From an uncultured Candidatus Saccharibacteria bacterium (GTDB lineage: Bacteria; Patescibacteriota; Saccharimonadia; Saccharimonadales; Saccharimonadaceae): a stretch of 15,536 nt of DNA. The notes under the pieces were generated by a model. That model worked only from the letters and a program-made list of their open reading frames with translations, ran no database searches and was not told where the DNA came from. The stretch is taken from NCBI GenBank assembly GCA_937919305.1, contig CALFQW010000066.1, forward strand, positions 1 to 15,536, in the 5' to 3' direction. This document shows positions 5,682 through 11,531 of the stretch, piece by piece. A program made the position numbers and the translations under genes. Each line of letters starts with the position of its first letter. Positions within the stretch are counted from its first letter, which is position 1.

Positions 5682-7205
5682 ATGGCAACAGCTAAAATAC
5701 ATTCTGCAACATCGTATGGATTCGAAGGGAGGCTCATTGAAGTAGAGTGCGACACAGCAAGAGGACTCCCAAGCTTATCGATAGTTGGGTTAGGAAACAA
5801 GGCAATAGACGAAGCAAAAGAGCGCGTTAGAAGTGCAATAAAAAATTCTGGTTTTGACTTCCCAACTCAAAAAATTACTGTAAACCTTGCCCCGGCAGAC
5901 CTCCCGAAGGATGGTGCGCATCTTGATCTGTCTATAGCTATCGCAATCATGAGTGTTAGCGGTCAACTAGCGCAAAGATCTATAAATAAGATACTGCTCG
6001 CAGGAGAGCTGGGCCTCAACGGGGAGTTGCGTCCTATACGAGGGGTAATAAATTTAGCAGAAGTTGCACAAAAGCATGGCTTTAGTGAGATAATCGTACC
6101 CTTCCAAAACGCACGACAAGCAGCGATGGTGCAAGAGCTCCCAGTGATAGGGGTGAGAAATCTGCGCGATGTCTACCTGCACCTCATAGGGGAAAAACGA
6201 CTCCCTCCGGCAGAATACCGGGCTCAAACACAAAGAAGCAGTAGCGCAGTCGACATGGCTGACATCGTTGGCCAGCAACGTGCCAAACGAGCCCTAGTCA
6301 TAGCTGCAGCTGGAGGGCATAACTTACTGCTGAGCGGTCCACCAGGTGCAGGTAAAACGATGTTAGCGAAAGCACTGGCGGGTATTCTCCCGGAGCCGGA
6401 ATATCATGAATCACTCGAGATCACCAAAATACATAGCATGGCGGGCGAAATAGGAGGCGGCATACAGACAATTCGACCGTTTCGTTCGCCACACCATACA
6501 GCAAGCGTGGTATCGCTTATAGGTGGTGGTAGCAAGGCAACTCCTGGCGAAATCAGCTTAGCGCATCGAGGGGTACTCTTTCTCGACGAGCTACCAGAGT
6601 ACCCTAGATCTGTACTTGAATCACTACGGCAACCTCTGGAGGACGGGGTCGTGCATATATCACGAGCCGAGAGGCGCACCACATACCCTGCGAACTTCAT
6701 ATTAGTCGCAACCCAAAATCCATGTCCATGCGGCTACTATAGTGACCAAGAAAATGAATGTTCGTGTACGCTACAACAAATCACAAACTACCAGAAAAGA
6801 GTATCCGGCCCTCTGCTTGATCGCATAGATATGCTTCTCGACGTCGGTAGAGTTTCGGAGGAAGATTTGCTGCGTGAGCGAAGTACACCTGATGAAAGTC
6901 CTGGCATTCAGAGTAATATTCGACTGGTCAGAAAAAGACAATTTGACAGATACAAAAAACAAAAAACAAACGGTGATATATCGAGTAAGAATATAGCAAG
7001 CACAACATTACTCACAGATGAAGCTGCCCTATTTCTCAACAACGCGTCCAAAAACCTGAAACTATCTGCACGTACGTACTTTCGACTGATAAAGGTTGCA
7101 AGAACGATAGCTGACCTCGAAAATTCTATGCGAGTTGAGTCTTCACATGTCGCAGAGGCTTTACAATACAGACATCGAGACGATCGTAACAGTATGCGGC
7201 CGTAA
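5682..7205 (+). CDS. comM: ComM/YifB family AAA+ helicase (Mg-chelatase-like)
   Basis: A 507-residue protein of the ComM family. In naturally competent bacteria ComM is a hexameric helicase that promotes branch migration during integration of imported single-stranded DNA. Residues 1-190 form the Lon-like ChlI N-terminal domain (VGLGNKAIDEAKERVRSAI, NLAPADLPKDGAHLDL). The AAA+ core has Walker A GPPGAGKT (219-226), FRSPHHTAS (267-275), Walker B LFLDE (299-303) and the SGPLLDRID sensor/arginine region (375-383). CPCG...CSC (cysteines 348, 350, 360, 362) is the usual family cysteine cluster, and a Mg-chelatase C-terminal domain ends the protein. The start is the ATG at 5682, because the family begins about here; an upstream in-frame ATG at 5640 would add 14 residues with no homology expected. 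It sits head-to-head with tmRNA. Presence suggests capacity for DNA uptake and recombination. Confidence 0.95.
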   Translation: MATAKIHSATSYGFEGRLIEVECDTARGLPSLSIVGLGNKAIDEAKERVRSAIKNSGFDFPTQKITVNLAPADLPKDGAHLDLSIAIAIMSVSGQLAQRSINKILLAGELGLNGELRPIRGVINLAEVAQKHGFSEIIVPFQNARQAAMVQELPVIGVRNLRDVYLHLIGEKRLPPAEYRAQTQRSSSAVDMADIVGQQRAKRALVIAAAGGHNLLLSGPPGAGKTMLAKALAGILPEPEYHESLEITKIHSMAGEIGGGIQTIRPFRSPHHTASVVSLIGGGSKATPGEISLAHRGVLFLDELPEYPRSVLESLRQPLEDGVVHISRAERRTTYPANFILVATQNPCPCGYYSDQENECSCTLQQITNYQKRVSGPLLDRIDMLLDVGRVSEEDLLRERSTPDESPGIQSNIRLVRKRQFDRYKKQKTNGDISSKNIASTTLLTDEAALFLNNASKNLKLSARTYFRLIKVARTIADLENSMRVESSHVAEALQYRHRDDRNSMRP

Positions 7206-7220
7206 CACTTGTCAGGACCG

Positions 7221-7250
7221 TTGAATTCTGATATCATGTCGGCTGATAAT
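7221..7250 (+). promoter_or_regulatory. Promoter of the infC-rpmI-rplT operon
   Basis: TTGAAT (7221-7226), 18 nt, GATAAT (7245-7250). The predicted start is near 7257, leaving a 25-nt leader that contains the infC Shine-Dalgarno. An alternative -10, TATAAC, lies at 7253-7258. Confidence 0.45.
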
Positions 7251-7281
7251 ACTATAACTGTAACGCGAGGAGTTCTTCGGT

Positions 7282-7788
7282 ATTAACAAATCAGTTCGCA
7301 TCAATGATGCTATAAGAGCTTCTGAGCTACGAGTTATCGGCGAAAGTGGTGAACAACTCGGCATTCTATCGAGAAAAGATGCTCTCGATGCTGCCGAAAA
7401 AGCAAATCTTGACCTGGTAGAGATCTCGCCTAACGCATCTCCGCCTGTTGCAAAAATCATTGACTGGGGTAAATACCAGTATCAAAAGATGAAGGAGCAG
7501 CAACGGAATCGCAAGAATGCAAAGGCAAATGAGCTCAAACAGATGAGGCTTGGTCTCAAAATAGGCCAGCACGATCTGGACATCAAGCTCAGGAAGATCC
7601 GCTCGTTCCTCAGTGACGGACATAAAGTCCGAATACAAGTCTTTTTCAGAGGAAGAGAGATGGCCCACCAAGAGCTCGGCTTTGAACTAATCAATAGAAT
7701 TATCGAACTGTTAGAAGATGATGCTGTTGTGGAGCAGAAACCACAGATGGCAGGAAGAAACCTCAGCATAACCGTAAGGAGTAAATAA
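7282..7788 (+). CDS. infC: Translation initiation factor IF-3, ATT start
   Basis: A 168-residue IF-3, which binds the 30S subunit, prevents premature 50S joining and checks the start codon and initiator tRNA. The N-domain runs INKSVRINDAIRASELRVI...ANLDLVEISPNA, a basic linker contains KYQYQKMKEQQRNRKN, and the C-domain has KIGQHDLDIKLRKIRSFL and GREMAHQELG. The frame is closed upstream by TAA at 7261-7263, and no ATG, GTG or TTG lies between that stop and the conserved N-terminus. The first codon is therefore ATT (7282-7284), 9 nt behind GAGGAG (7267-7272). AUU starts in infC are well known: IF-3 discriminates against them and so limits its own synthesis. The first in-frame ATG (7489) would delete the whole N-domain. 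It is first in an operon with rpmI (1-nt gap) and rplT. Confidence 0.95.
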   Translation: MNKSVRINDAIRASELRVIGESGEQLGILSRKDALDAAEKANLDLVEISPNASPPVAKIIDWGKYQYQKMKEQQRNRKNAKANELKQMRLGLKIGQHDLDIKLRKIRSFLSDGHKVRIQVFFRGREMAHQELGFELINRIIELLEDDAVVEQKPQMAGRNLSITVRSK

Positions 7789-7789
7789 T

Positions 7790-7984
7790 ATGCCAAAGAT
7801 GAAAACGCACAAAGGTACCGCAAAGCGCGTCAAGCGTACCTCTACAGGTAAGATCACCCGTCGTCGGGCTTTTGGTGGCCATTTACTCGCTAAAAAGAGC
7901 AATAGACGAAAACGAGTTATCGGATCACCAGCAGTAGTGAGCGGTAAGATCGCCAAGAACATCAAGAGAGCATTAGGAGTATAG
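7790..7984 (+). CDS. rpmI: 50S ribosomal protein bL35
   Basis: A 64-residue, very basic protein of the large subunit. [17 protein letters not shown] at the start and the internal GGHLLAKKS and KRKR-like segments are diagnostic of bL35, and the length is normal for the family. The start ATG lies one base after the infC stop. Its Shine-Dalgarno AAGGAG (7776-7781) lies inside the end of infC, so translation is probably coupled. It ends in TAG two bases before rplT. This natural TAG, at the expected protein end, shows that TAG is a normal stop in this genome. Confidence 0.97.
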   Translation: MPKMKTHKGTAKRVKRTSTGKITRRRAFGGHLLAKKSNRRKRVIGSPAVVSGKIAKNIKRALGV

Positions 7985-7985
7985 T

Positions 7986-8333
7986 ATGCGAGTTAAACGC
8001 GGAACAACACAGCGAGCAAAACACAAAAAAATCTTGAAAGCTGCGAAAGGCATGCAGCATAACAGGACCCGAAGCTACCGCTTGGCAAAACAAGCTGTTA
8101 TTCGTGCCCTCCAGTATGCTTACCGTGACCGCCGTAACAAAAAACGTGATTTGCGAGCGCTATGGATCACCAGAATAAACGCAGCTGCTAGAGAAAACGG
8201 TACAACGTATGGCAAACTCATGCATGGGCTCAAAATAGCTAACGTTGCTGTAGATCGTAAAATCCTATCAGAGCTTGCCGTCAATGAACCACGTGCGTTT
8301 AGTGAAGTTGTAAAGATAGGCTCAAAACAATAA
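7986..8333 (+). CDS. rplT: 50S ribosomal protein bL20
   Basis: A 115-residue basic protein needed early in 50S assembly. It begins [22 protein letters not shown] and contains the family segments [37 protein letters not shown] and YGKLMHGL. It lacks insertions and has the normal length. AGGAG (7975-7979) at the end of rpmI serves as its ribosome-binding site, and a single base separates the two genes. In E. coli and B. subtilis bL20 represses this operon by binding its mRNA; whether that happens here cannot be seen, because the leader is only about 25 nt. Confidence 0.97.
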   Translation: MRVKRGTTQRAKHKKILKAAKGMQHNRTRSYRLAKQAVIRALQYAYRDRRNKKRDLRALWITRINAAARENGTTYGKLMHGLKIANVAVDRKILSELAVNEPRAFSEVVKIGSKQ

Positions 8334-8370
8334 TCTCAACTAATCAAAAAGTATACCGCTTTCGCCATAA

Positions 8371-8410
8371 GTAATTAAAAAACCCTGTACAGACAGGGTT
8401 TTTTAATTAC
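8371..8410. terminator. Bidirectional terminator between rplT and RNase P RNA
   Basis: A perfect 18-bp stem (8371-8388 with 8393-8410) around CCCTGT/ACAGGG with an ACAG loop and A6/T6 flanks, so it ends in a T-tract on both strands. It serves the two convergent units. Confidence 0.9.
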
Positions 8411-8744
8411 TAGTCGTAGCCTATAAGCCGGGTTCTGTCTTGGGTAATCATCTATCTAGACCTCGAATTGCTCCAAGGTTCAAGCGGTTATCGGCTCGTC
8501 GGCGAACAGCCTATATGACTTGCCTCCTTGCAGCAGACAGGGTTTACCATTGATCGGTGTCACCACCGCTCACTGTGAGCTCTTACCTCACTCTTTTCAC
8601 CCTTACCAACCGTAGGTTGGCGGTTTTGTTTCTGTGGCACTTTCCCTAGAGTCGCCTCCGGTTGCCGTTAGCAACTGTCATCGTTCTGCGCTGCCCGGAC
8701 TTTCCTCTCGATTGAAATATCGAGCGATTACCTAGCTAGCTAGC
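8411..8744 (-). ncRNA. rnpB: RNase P RNA (catalytic RNA of tRNA 5' maturation)
   Basis: About 334 nt. On the minus strand the conserved core is clear: GAGGAAAGTCCGGGC (8707-8693), the GGGAAAGTGCCACAGAAAC segment (about 8651-8633), GGTAAGAGCTCAC, and near the 3' end AGACAGAACCCGGCTTAT (8450-8433), which forms the P4 partner. The 5' end is placed at 8744, exactly seven bases after a TATACT -10 element. The 3' end is placed at the edge of the bidirectional terminator; P1 pairing is imperfect, so this end is uncertain by several bases. The 5' extension before P4 is short (a CTCGAT/ATCGAG hairpin), a compact form. The RNA processes the tRNAs and probably the tmRNA of this window. Confidence 0.95.
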
Positions 8745-8751
8745 AAATGCA

Positions 8752-8780
8752 AGTATACAGCGACTACTGATTTTCGTCGA
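8752..8780 (-). promoter_or_regulatory. rnpB promoter, inside the end of the RNase HI frame
   Basis: Minus strand TATACT (8757-8752) with TCGACG (8780-8775, 4 of 6) 17 nt upstream. The -35 lies inside the last codons of the RNase HI C-terminal frame. Confidence 0.5.
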
Positions 8781-8928
8781 GTATCCTGTTGACTACGCCA
8801 TCAGCGAGCTTGTTGTATTCTCTACGAACATGTGAAAATGAAACTTTATCGAACTGTCTGATAAGCTCCTTTATACGTCTATGGATTACCAGTAAGTCTT
8901 GGTTTTTCACCTTATATGTACCATTCAT
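8764..8928 (-). pseudogene. C-terminal part of RNase HI, cut off by an in-frame TAG
   Basis: This 54-codon frame follows the TAG at 8929-8931 directly and in the same phase. It begins MNGTYKVKNQDLLVIHRR and ends SHVRREYNKLADGVVNRILDENQ, a normal continuation of the RNase HI fold including the fourth catalytic Asp (ADGVVN, residue 43 of the fragment). The family usually has Gln at the TAG position (VVNQxNG), so one CAG-to-TAG change explains the break. The next codon after TAG is ATG, so ribosomes could in principle reinitiate and make the piece as a separate chain. No Shine-Dalgarno is near. The reading frame is otherwise intact, so the break is recent, suppressed, or tolerated, or it is a sequence error. 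Confidence 0.7.
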
Positions 8929-9624
8929 CTAATTTACAACTAGCTGTGAGTCCATGCGAAAGTCCACAAACTTCACGCCCAGATCAAGCGCCCTTTCCAA
9001 TCCTATGTAGACTGACTGGTATTCGGCAACATTGTTAGTAGTAACGCCAAGATAGGCTCCGCCATCTGTCACCACCCTCTCTTCGCCATCAAGTATGACA
9101 TAGCCAGACGCCGAGGGACCAGGATTGCCCCGTGACCCCCCGTCAGAATAGATGACAGCTGAGGTTAGACGATTAGTTGGTTGGCTTGGTGCTACCACAT
9201 CTACTGTTCCAGTCGCAAAAGGAATTTGCTGTAAGCCCAAAATCTGCCTAGTGGACTGCGTTAGCTTCTCTCTTGTTATATCATCTCTTTTTTTCCAGAT
9301 ATACCTATCGTACTCATGGCTGAGATCAATAGTCTTGTCTACAGGCTTTAATGTTGCACGATAAACAATGAAGACATATTGCAGCGCTCTATCATCCGGA
9401 TCAACAAAAGACATCACATCGTGCAGCTGTAATGTCTCAATGGAAACACCGAGATGAATCCTCGCAGCATGCTTGATGGCGTCTTCGGGCTGCTGGTTCA
9501 TATGGACTCGACCGCCCGGTAATTCATACATACCGGCGATACTAGGTCTTCCGCCGGTACGGCGAAGAAGCAAAGTCTTACCATCCTGATCTATTATTGC
9601 TCGTGTCGATACTTTTTGTTTCAT
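8929..9624 (-). CDS. NUDIX-like domain fused to RNase HI, ending early at TAG
   Basis: A 231-residue product of a gene whose intact form would be about 286 residues. Residues 1-135 form a NUDIX-fold domain. Its box at 37-60 keeps GGRV and LGV but has lost the catalytic residues: the expected E, R, E, E, E positions read Q44, H52, A53, I56 and H57, so hydrolase activity is unlikely. Residues 155-231 are RNase HI, with YSDGGSRGNPGPSASG (D161), TNNVAEY (E201) and MDSQLVV (D225). TAG then stops translation before the fourth catalytic Asp. RNase HI degrades RNA in RNA-DNA hybrids, for example Okazaki primers. The start is ATG at 9624, directly after an in-frame TAG; TATAAT ends 12 nt upstream and there is no Shine-Dalgarno. 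It lies between tRNA-Pro and rnpB on the same strand. Confidence 0.85.
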   Translation of the reverse strand: MKQKVSTRAIIDQDGKTLLLRRTGGRPSIAGMYELPGGRVHMNQQPEDAIKHAARIHLGVSIETLQLHDVMSFVDPDDRALQYVFIVYRATLKPVDKTIDLSHEYDRYIWKKRDDITREKLTQSTRQILGLQQIPFATGTVDVVAPSQPTNRLTSAVIYSDGGSRGNPGPSASGYVILDGEERVVTDGGAYLGVTTNNVAEYQSVYIGLERALDLGVKFVDFRMDSQLVVN

Positions 9625-9636
9625 CTATTGTTACTT

Positions 9637-9665
9637 ATTATAGCATAAGCATATTATTTTATCAA
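9637..9665 (-). promoter_or_regulatory. Promoter of the NUDIX-like/RNase HI gene
   Basis: Minus strand TTGATA (9665-9660), exactly 17 nt, TATAAT (9642-9637). The -35 begins at the base after the tRNA-Pro CCA end. The predicted start is about 6 nt before the ATG at 9624, so the mRNA is nearly leaderless. Confidence 0.75.
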
Positions 9666-9741
9666 TGGTCGGGATGACTGGACTTGAACCAGCGACCTCA
9701 CCACCCCCAGCGGTGCGCGCTACCAACTGCGCCACATCCCG
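9666..9741 (-). tRNA. tRNA-Pro (anticodon GGG)
   Basis: 76 nt with CCA encoded. Acceptor CGGGATG/CATCCCG, D-stem GCGC/GCGC, anticodon stem CACCG/TGGTG with loop CTGGGGG (anticodon GGG, reading CCC and CCU), and T-arm GCTGG-TTCAAGT-CCAGT. The C1-G72 pair at the acceptor end is the usual bacterial tRNA-Pro identity feature. The gene begins only 13 nt after the T-tract of the 6S-like RNA and has no room for its own promoter, so it probably depends on read-through from that RNA. Confidence 0.96.
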
Positions 9742-9754
9742 AAAATCAGTAACT

Positions 9755-9901
9755 AAAAACCTCCGAACCACCGAGGAAGATGAGTTCCCCGCGTAAGCGC
9801 AAGGTGGGTGCTCGCAACAGTCATCCACGGATCACTGCTATATAAAGCTCCCTTTCATCTAGTGTTAGGAAAACATAGCCCTCGGTGTGCGTTCGAAGGT
9901 T
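9755..9901 (-). ncRNA. ssrS: Probable 6S RNA (RNA polymerase regulator)
   Basis: About 147 nt that folds as a long rod. The ends close with AACCTTCGAAC/GTTCGGAGGTT (G-U allowed) and CACCGAGG/CCTCGGTG (9880-9887 with 9769-9776), about 19 pairs with one 3-nt bulge. A large central bubble follows. Its 3' strand carries the small hairpin CCTTGCG-CTTA-CGCGGGG, in the place and with the CACCUUG start seen in known 6S RNAs. A terminal arm has GGGAGCT/AGCACCC and ATCC/GGAT. The rod ends in TTTTT. A TACAAT -10 sits seven bases before the first paired base. 6S RNA mimics an open promoter and traps housekeeping polymerase. The call rests on structure and position by eye; the sequence itself is poorly conserved in this family. 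Confidence 0.7.
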
Positions 9902-9907
9902 ACTTCT

Positions 9908-9913
9908 ATTGTA
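9908..9913 (-). promoter_or_regulatory. -10 element of the 6S-like RNA
   Basis: Minus strand TACAAT (5 of 6), placing the start near 9901, where the closing stem begins. It lies 15 nt after the M50 protease stop. No good -35 is visible. Confidence 0.5.
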
Positions 9914-9928
9914 CACCCAGGACCCCCG

Positions 9929-10558
9929 CTAAACACCAAAAAGTATACGAAATAAATCAACAAAAAAACTTCTGGCGGCAATGATGAAAGCTCCTATCTG
10001 CGAACTAAACAGAAGTATTAAAGCAAATACAAGTAAGATACCTTGGCGCTCGACCATCTCAAAGACGCGTCTCACGCTATCTGGAGCGAGCGCATATAGC
10101 AATCGAGAGCCGTCTAAGGGAGGTATCGGCAACATGTTGAATATAAAGAATCCGAGATTGATATAAACGGCAAGCAATAAACCCTGACCTATTGCGCTCA
10201 CAGGACCGAATGCAACAAAAGCCCCGAAACATATAAGTGCTATGAGTAAGTTAGTCAGAGGCCCAGCGACCCCTACTAGAGCGGCTCCAAACTCACCGTA
10301 TCTTACACGGTAGGGATTAAATGGAACCGGTTTTGCACCTCCAAATATCGGAAGCCCTAGTATAGCTAACATTACTGGCAATAATAGCGTTAAAAATGGA
10401 TCGATGTGCGCAACTGGATTTAACGTTAGCCTACCCTGGGCCTTGGCGGTATCATCTCCTAGCCAGTAACTAGTGTACGCGTGCATAGCTTCGTGTACAG
10501 TCATAGACAATAAAACAATAGCGATCACAAGTGCGATATATATGAAGTCTATTTCCAT
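9929..10558 (-). CDS. M50-family (site-2 protease type) membrane metalloprotease
   Basis: A 209-residue integral membrane zinc protease of the small M50 type that lacks the PDZ domain of RseP. The first helix carries the zinc motif HEAMH (His22, Glu23, His26), and NMLPIPPLDG supplies the third ligand Asp149. Other hydrophobic spans lie at about 54-70, 92-118, 122-140 and 160-180. Such enzymes cut substrates inside the membrane; the substrate here is unknown. The start is ATG at 10558, because the protein begins right at the first helix and TATACT ends only 7 nt upstream. An upstream in-frame ATG (10609) would add 17 residues that overlap the promoter and the divergent rpmB promoter. No Shine-Dalgarno is present. 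Confidence 0.9.
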   Translation of the reverse strand: MEIDFIYIALVIAIVLLSMTVHEAMHAYTSYWLGDDTAKAQGRLTLNPVAHIDPFLTLLLPVMLAILGLPIFGGAKPVPFNPYRVRYGEFGAALVGVAGPLTNLLIALICFGAFVAFGPVSAIGQGLLLAVYINLGFFIFNMLPIPPLDGSRLLYALAPDSVRRVFEMVERQGILLVFALILLFSSQIGAFIIAARSFFVDLFRILFGV

Positions 10559-10565
10559 TACTTCT

Positions 10566-10571
10566 AGTATA
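10566..10571 (-). promoter_or_regulatory. -10 element of the M50 protease gene
   Basis: Minus strand TATACT ending 7 nt before the ATG at 10558, so transcription would start at or next to the ATG. The -35 region is poor. Confidence 0.45.
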
Positions 10572-10595
10572 ACTTTTTCATTTCGATAGTAACAG

Positions 10596-10624
10596 TTGAC
10601 TATATGCAAAAAAAACAGTAGTAT
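10596..10624 (+). promoter_or_regulatory. rpmB promoter
   Basis: TTGACT (10596-10601), 17 nt, TAGTAT (10619-10624). The predicted start is near 10631, giving a ~20-nt leader with a Shine-Dalgarno. It faces away from the M50 protease promoter. Confidence 0.6.
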
Positions 10625-10650
10625 AGAACGGTTGTAAAGAAGGAAAAACT

Positions 10651-10848
10651 ATGGCAGCACGATGTGAATTAACTGGCAAAGGTAAACAGCACGGTCATAA
10701 CGTGAGTTTTAGCCTTCGCCGAACAAAACGAGTGTTTAAACCCAATCTACAGAAAAAAACATTCATGGTTGATGGCCAAAAAGTGACTATGGTGCTATCA
10801 ACACAGGCAATCCGTACGCTTCGCAAAAAAGGCATCCTTTCTCAGTAA
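10651..10848 (+). CDS. rpmB: 50S ribosomal protein bL28
   Basis: A 65-residue basic protein of the 50S subunit near the exit site. MAARCELTGKGKQHGHNVS and RRTKRVFKPNLQKK match the bL28 N-terminal half; STQAIRTLRKKGI matches the C-terminal helix. The N-terminal CxxTG motif has one Cys and no paired cysteines, so it is the zinc-free form. AAGAAGGA lies about 6 nt before the ATG. It is a single-gene unit between its own promoter and a strong terminator. Confidence 0.96.
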   Translation: MAARCELTGKGKQHGHNVSFSLRRTKRVFKPNLQKKTFMVDGQKVTMVLSTQAIRTLRKKGILSQ

Positions 10849-10862
10849 AAGAGTTGTACCTA

Positions 10863-10901
10863 CACCTAAAAAACACCTCACGATGAGGTGTTTTTTAGGT
10901 G
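10863..10901. terminator. Bidirectional terminator between rpmB and the thrS operon
   Basis: An 18-bp perfect stem (10863-10880 with 10884-10901) around AACACCTCA/TGAGGTGTT with a CGA loop and A6/T6 flanks. It ends rpmB on the plus strand and the five-gene thrS operon on the minus strand. Confidence 0.9.
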
Positions 10902-10911
10902 GTCAAACAGC

Positions 10912-11529
10912 CTACGATCGGTCAAGCTGAACGACTGTTAATGCCTCAGGCAATCCGTTTTTTTGCTTCCACTTTGGTATCGATTCCGTGGCTTGAACAC
11001 CGAGAGCCTTGCAGAATGGCTCCAATCCCATAAGATCTTTTTCGTACGATAGACCATCTCCATCAAAAAACGTTGGTATCACGAGCTTCGGCCCAAGCTG
11101 TCGAACGACCCCTGCGGCTTGAGAGGCATCCAGCGTGACGGCCCCACCTACGGGTACAACGGCTACGTCAACTACACCTATAGCTTCTAGCTGCTCTTCT
11201 GAGAGTGGTGCTTTAACATGCCCAGTTATGGCTACACTGACACCACCCGTCTTTATCAGATATACCGTACCATTTCCGTCGGTATTATCTCCAAAAACAT
11301 CTGCGCCGACTCCGATGATCGATATGTTGTTGATTTCGTACTCACCCGGACCGTCAATCACTAGTGAAGCACCATCGGTTGTGAGCAACTTAGGTTGCGT
11401 CGCTACAACAACTCTATCAGTCACTTTGACGCTCTTTGTGCTCTTTGCCTCACTAAGAGGGTCAACGACTATGCTGGTCTTTTTCGTAGCTATGATGACA
11501 CTATTAGAGCCTTTATATTCTATTTCCAT
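10912..11529 (-). CDS. MBL-fold protein without metal ligands
   Basis: A 205-residue protein resembling the UlaG/COG2220 branch of the metallo-beta-lactamase superfamily: MEIEYKGSNSVIIATKKTSIVVDP at the N-terminus, DGPGEYEINNISIIGVG in the middle, then SVAITGHVKAPLSEEQLEAIGVVDVAVVPVGG. The HxHxDH zinc motif that should follow the first strands is absent (the region reads VTDRVVVATQPKLLTT), so hydrolase activity is unlikely. A Gly-rich loop at the expected third-ligand site (PVGGAVTL) also lacks His. Family knowledge: COG2220 has many such inactive members of unknown role. It starts 2 nt after the stop of the wHTH gene, with weak GCGAGA as a possible ribosome-binding site, so translation is probably coupled. 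Last gene of the thrS operon. Confidence 0.8.
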   Translation of the reverse strand: MEIEYKGSNSVIIATKKTSIVVDPLSEAKSTKSVKVTDRVVVATQPKLLTTDGASLVIDGPGEYEINNISIIGVGADVFGDNTDGNGTVYLIKTGGVSVAITGHVKAPLSEEQLEAIGVVDVAVVPVGGAVTLDASQAAGVVRQLGPKLVIPTFFDGDGLSYEKDLMGLEPFCKALGVQATESIPKWKQKNGLPEALTVVQLDRS

Positions 11530-11531
11530 TT

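Noticed and set aside
8929..9624. General reassignment of TAG as a sense codon
   Set aside because: TAG ends rpmI, the M50 gene, the VirD4-like gene and the tmRNA tag at expected lengths, so it is a normal stop in this genome.
9742..9928. SRP RNA (4.5S)
   Set aside because: The conserved GGAA tetraloop region and its flanking motif are missing; the long rod with a central bubble fits 6S RNA better.
10559..10609. Upstream ATG as the M50 protease start
   Set aside because: The extra 17 residues are not expected in the family and cover the promoter region of this gene and of rpmB.
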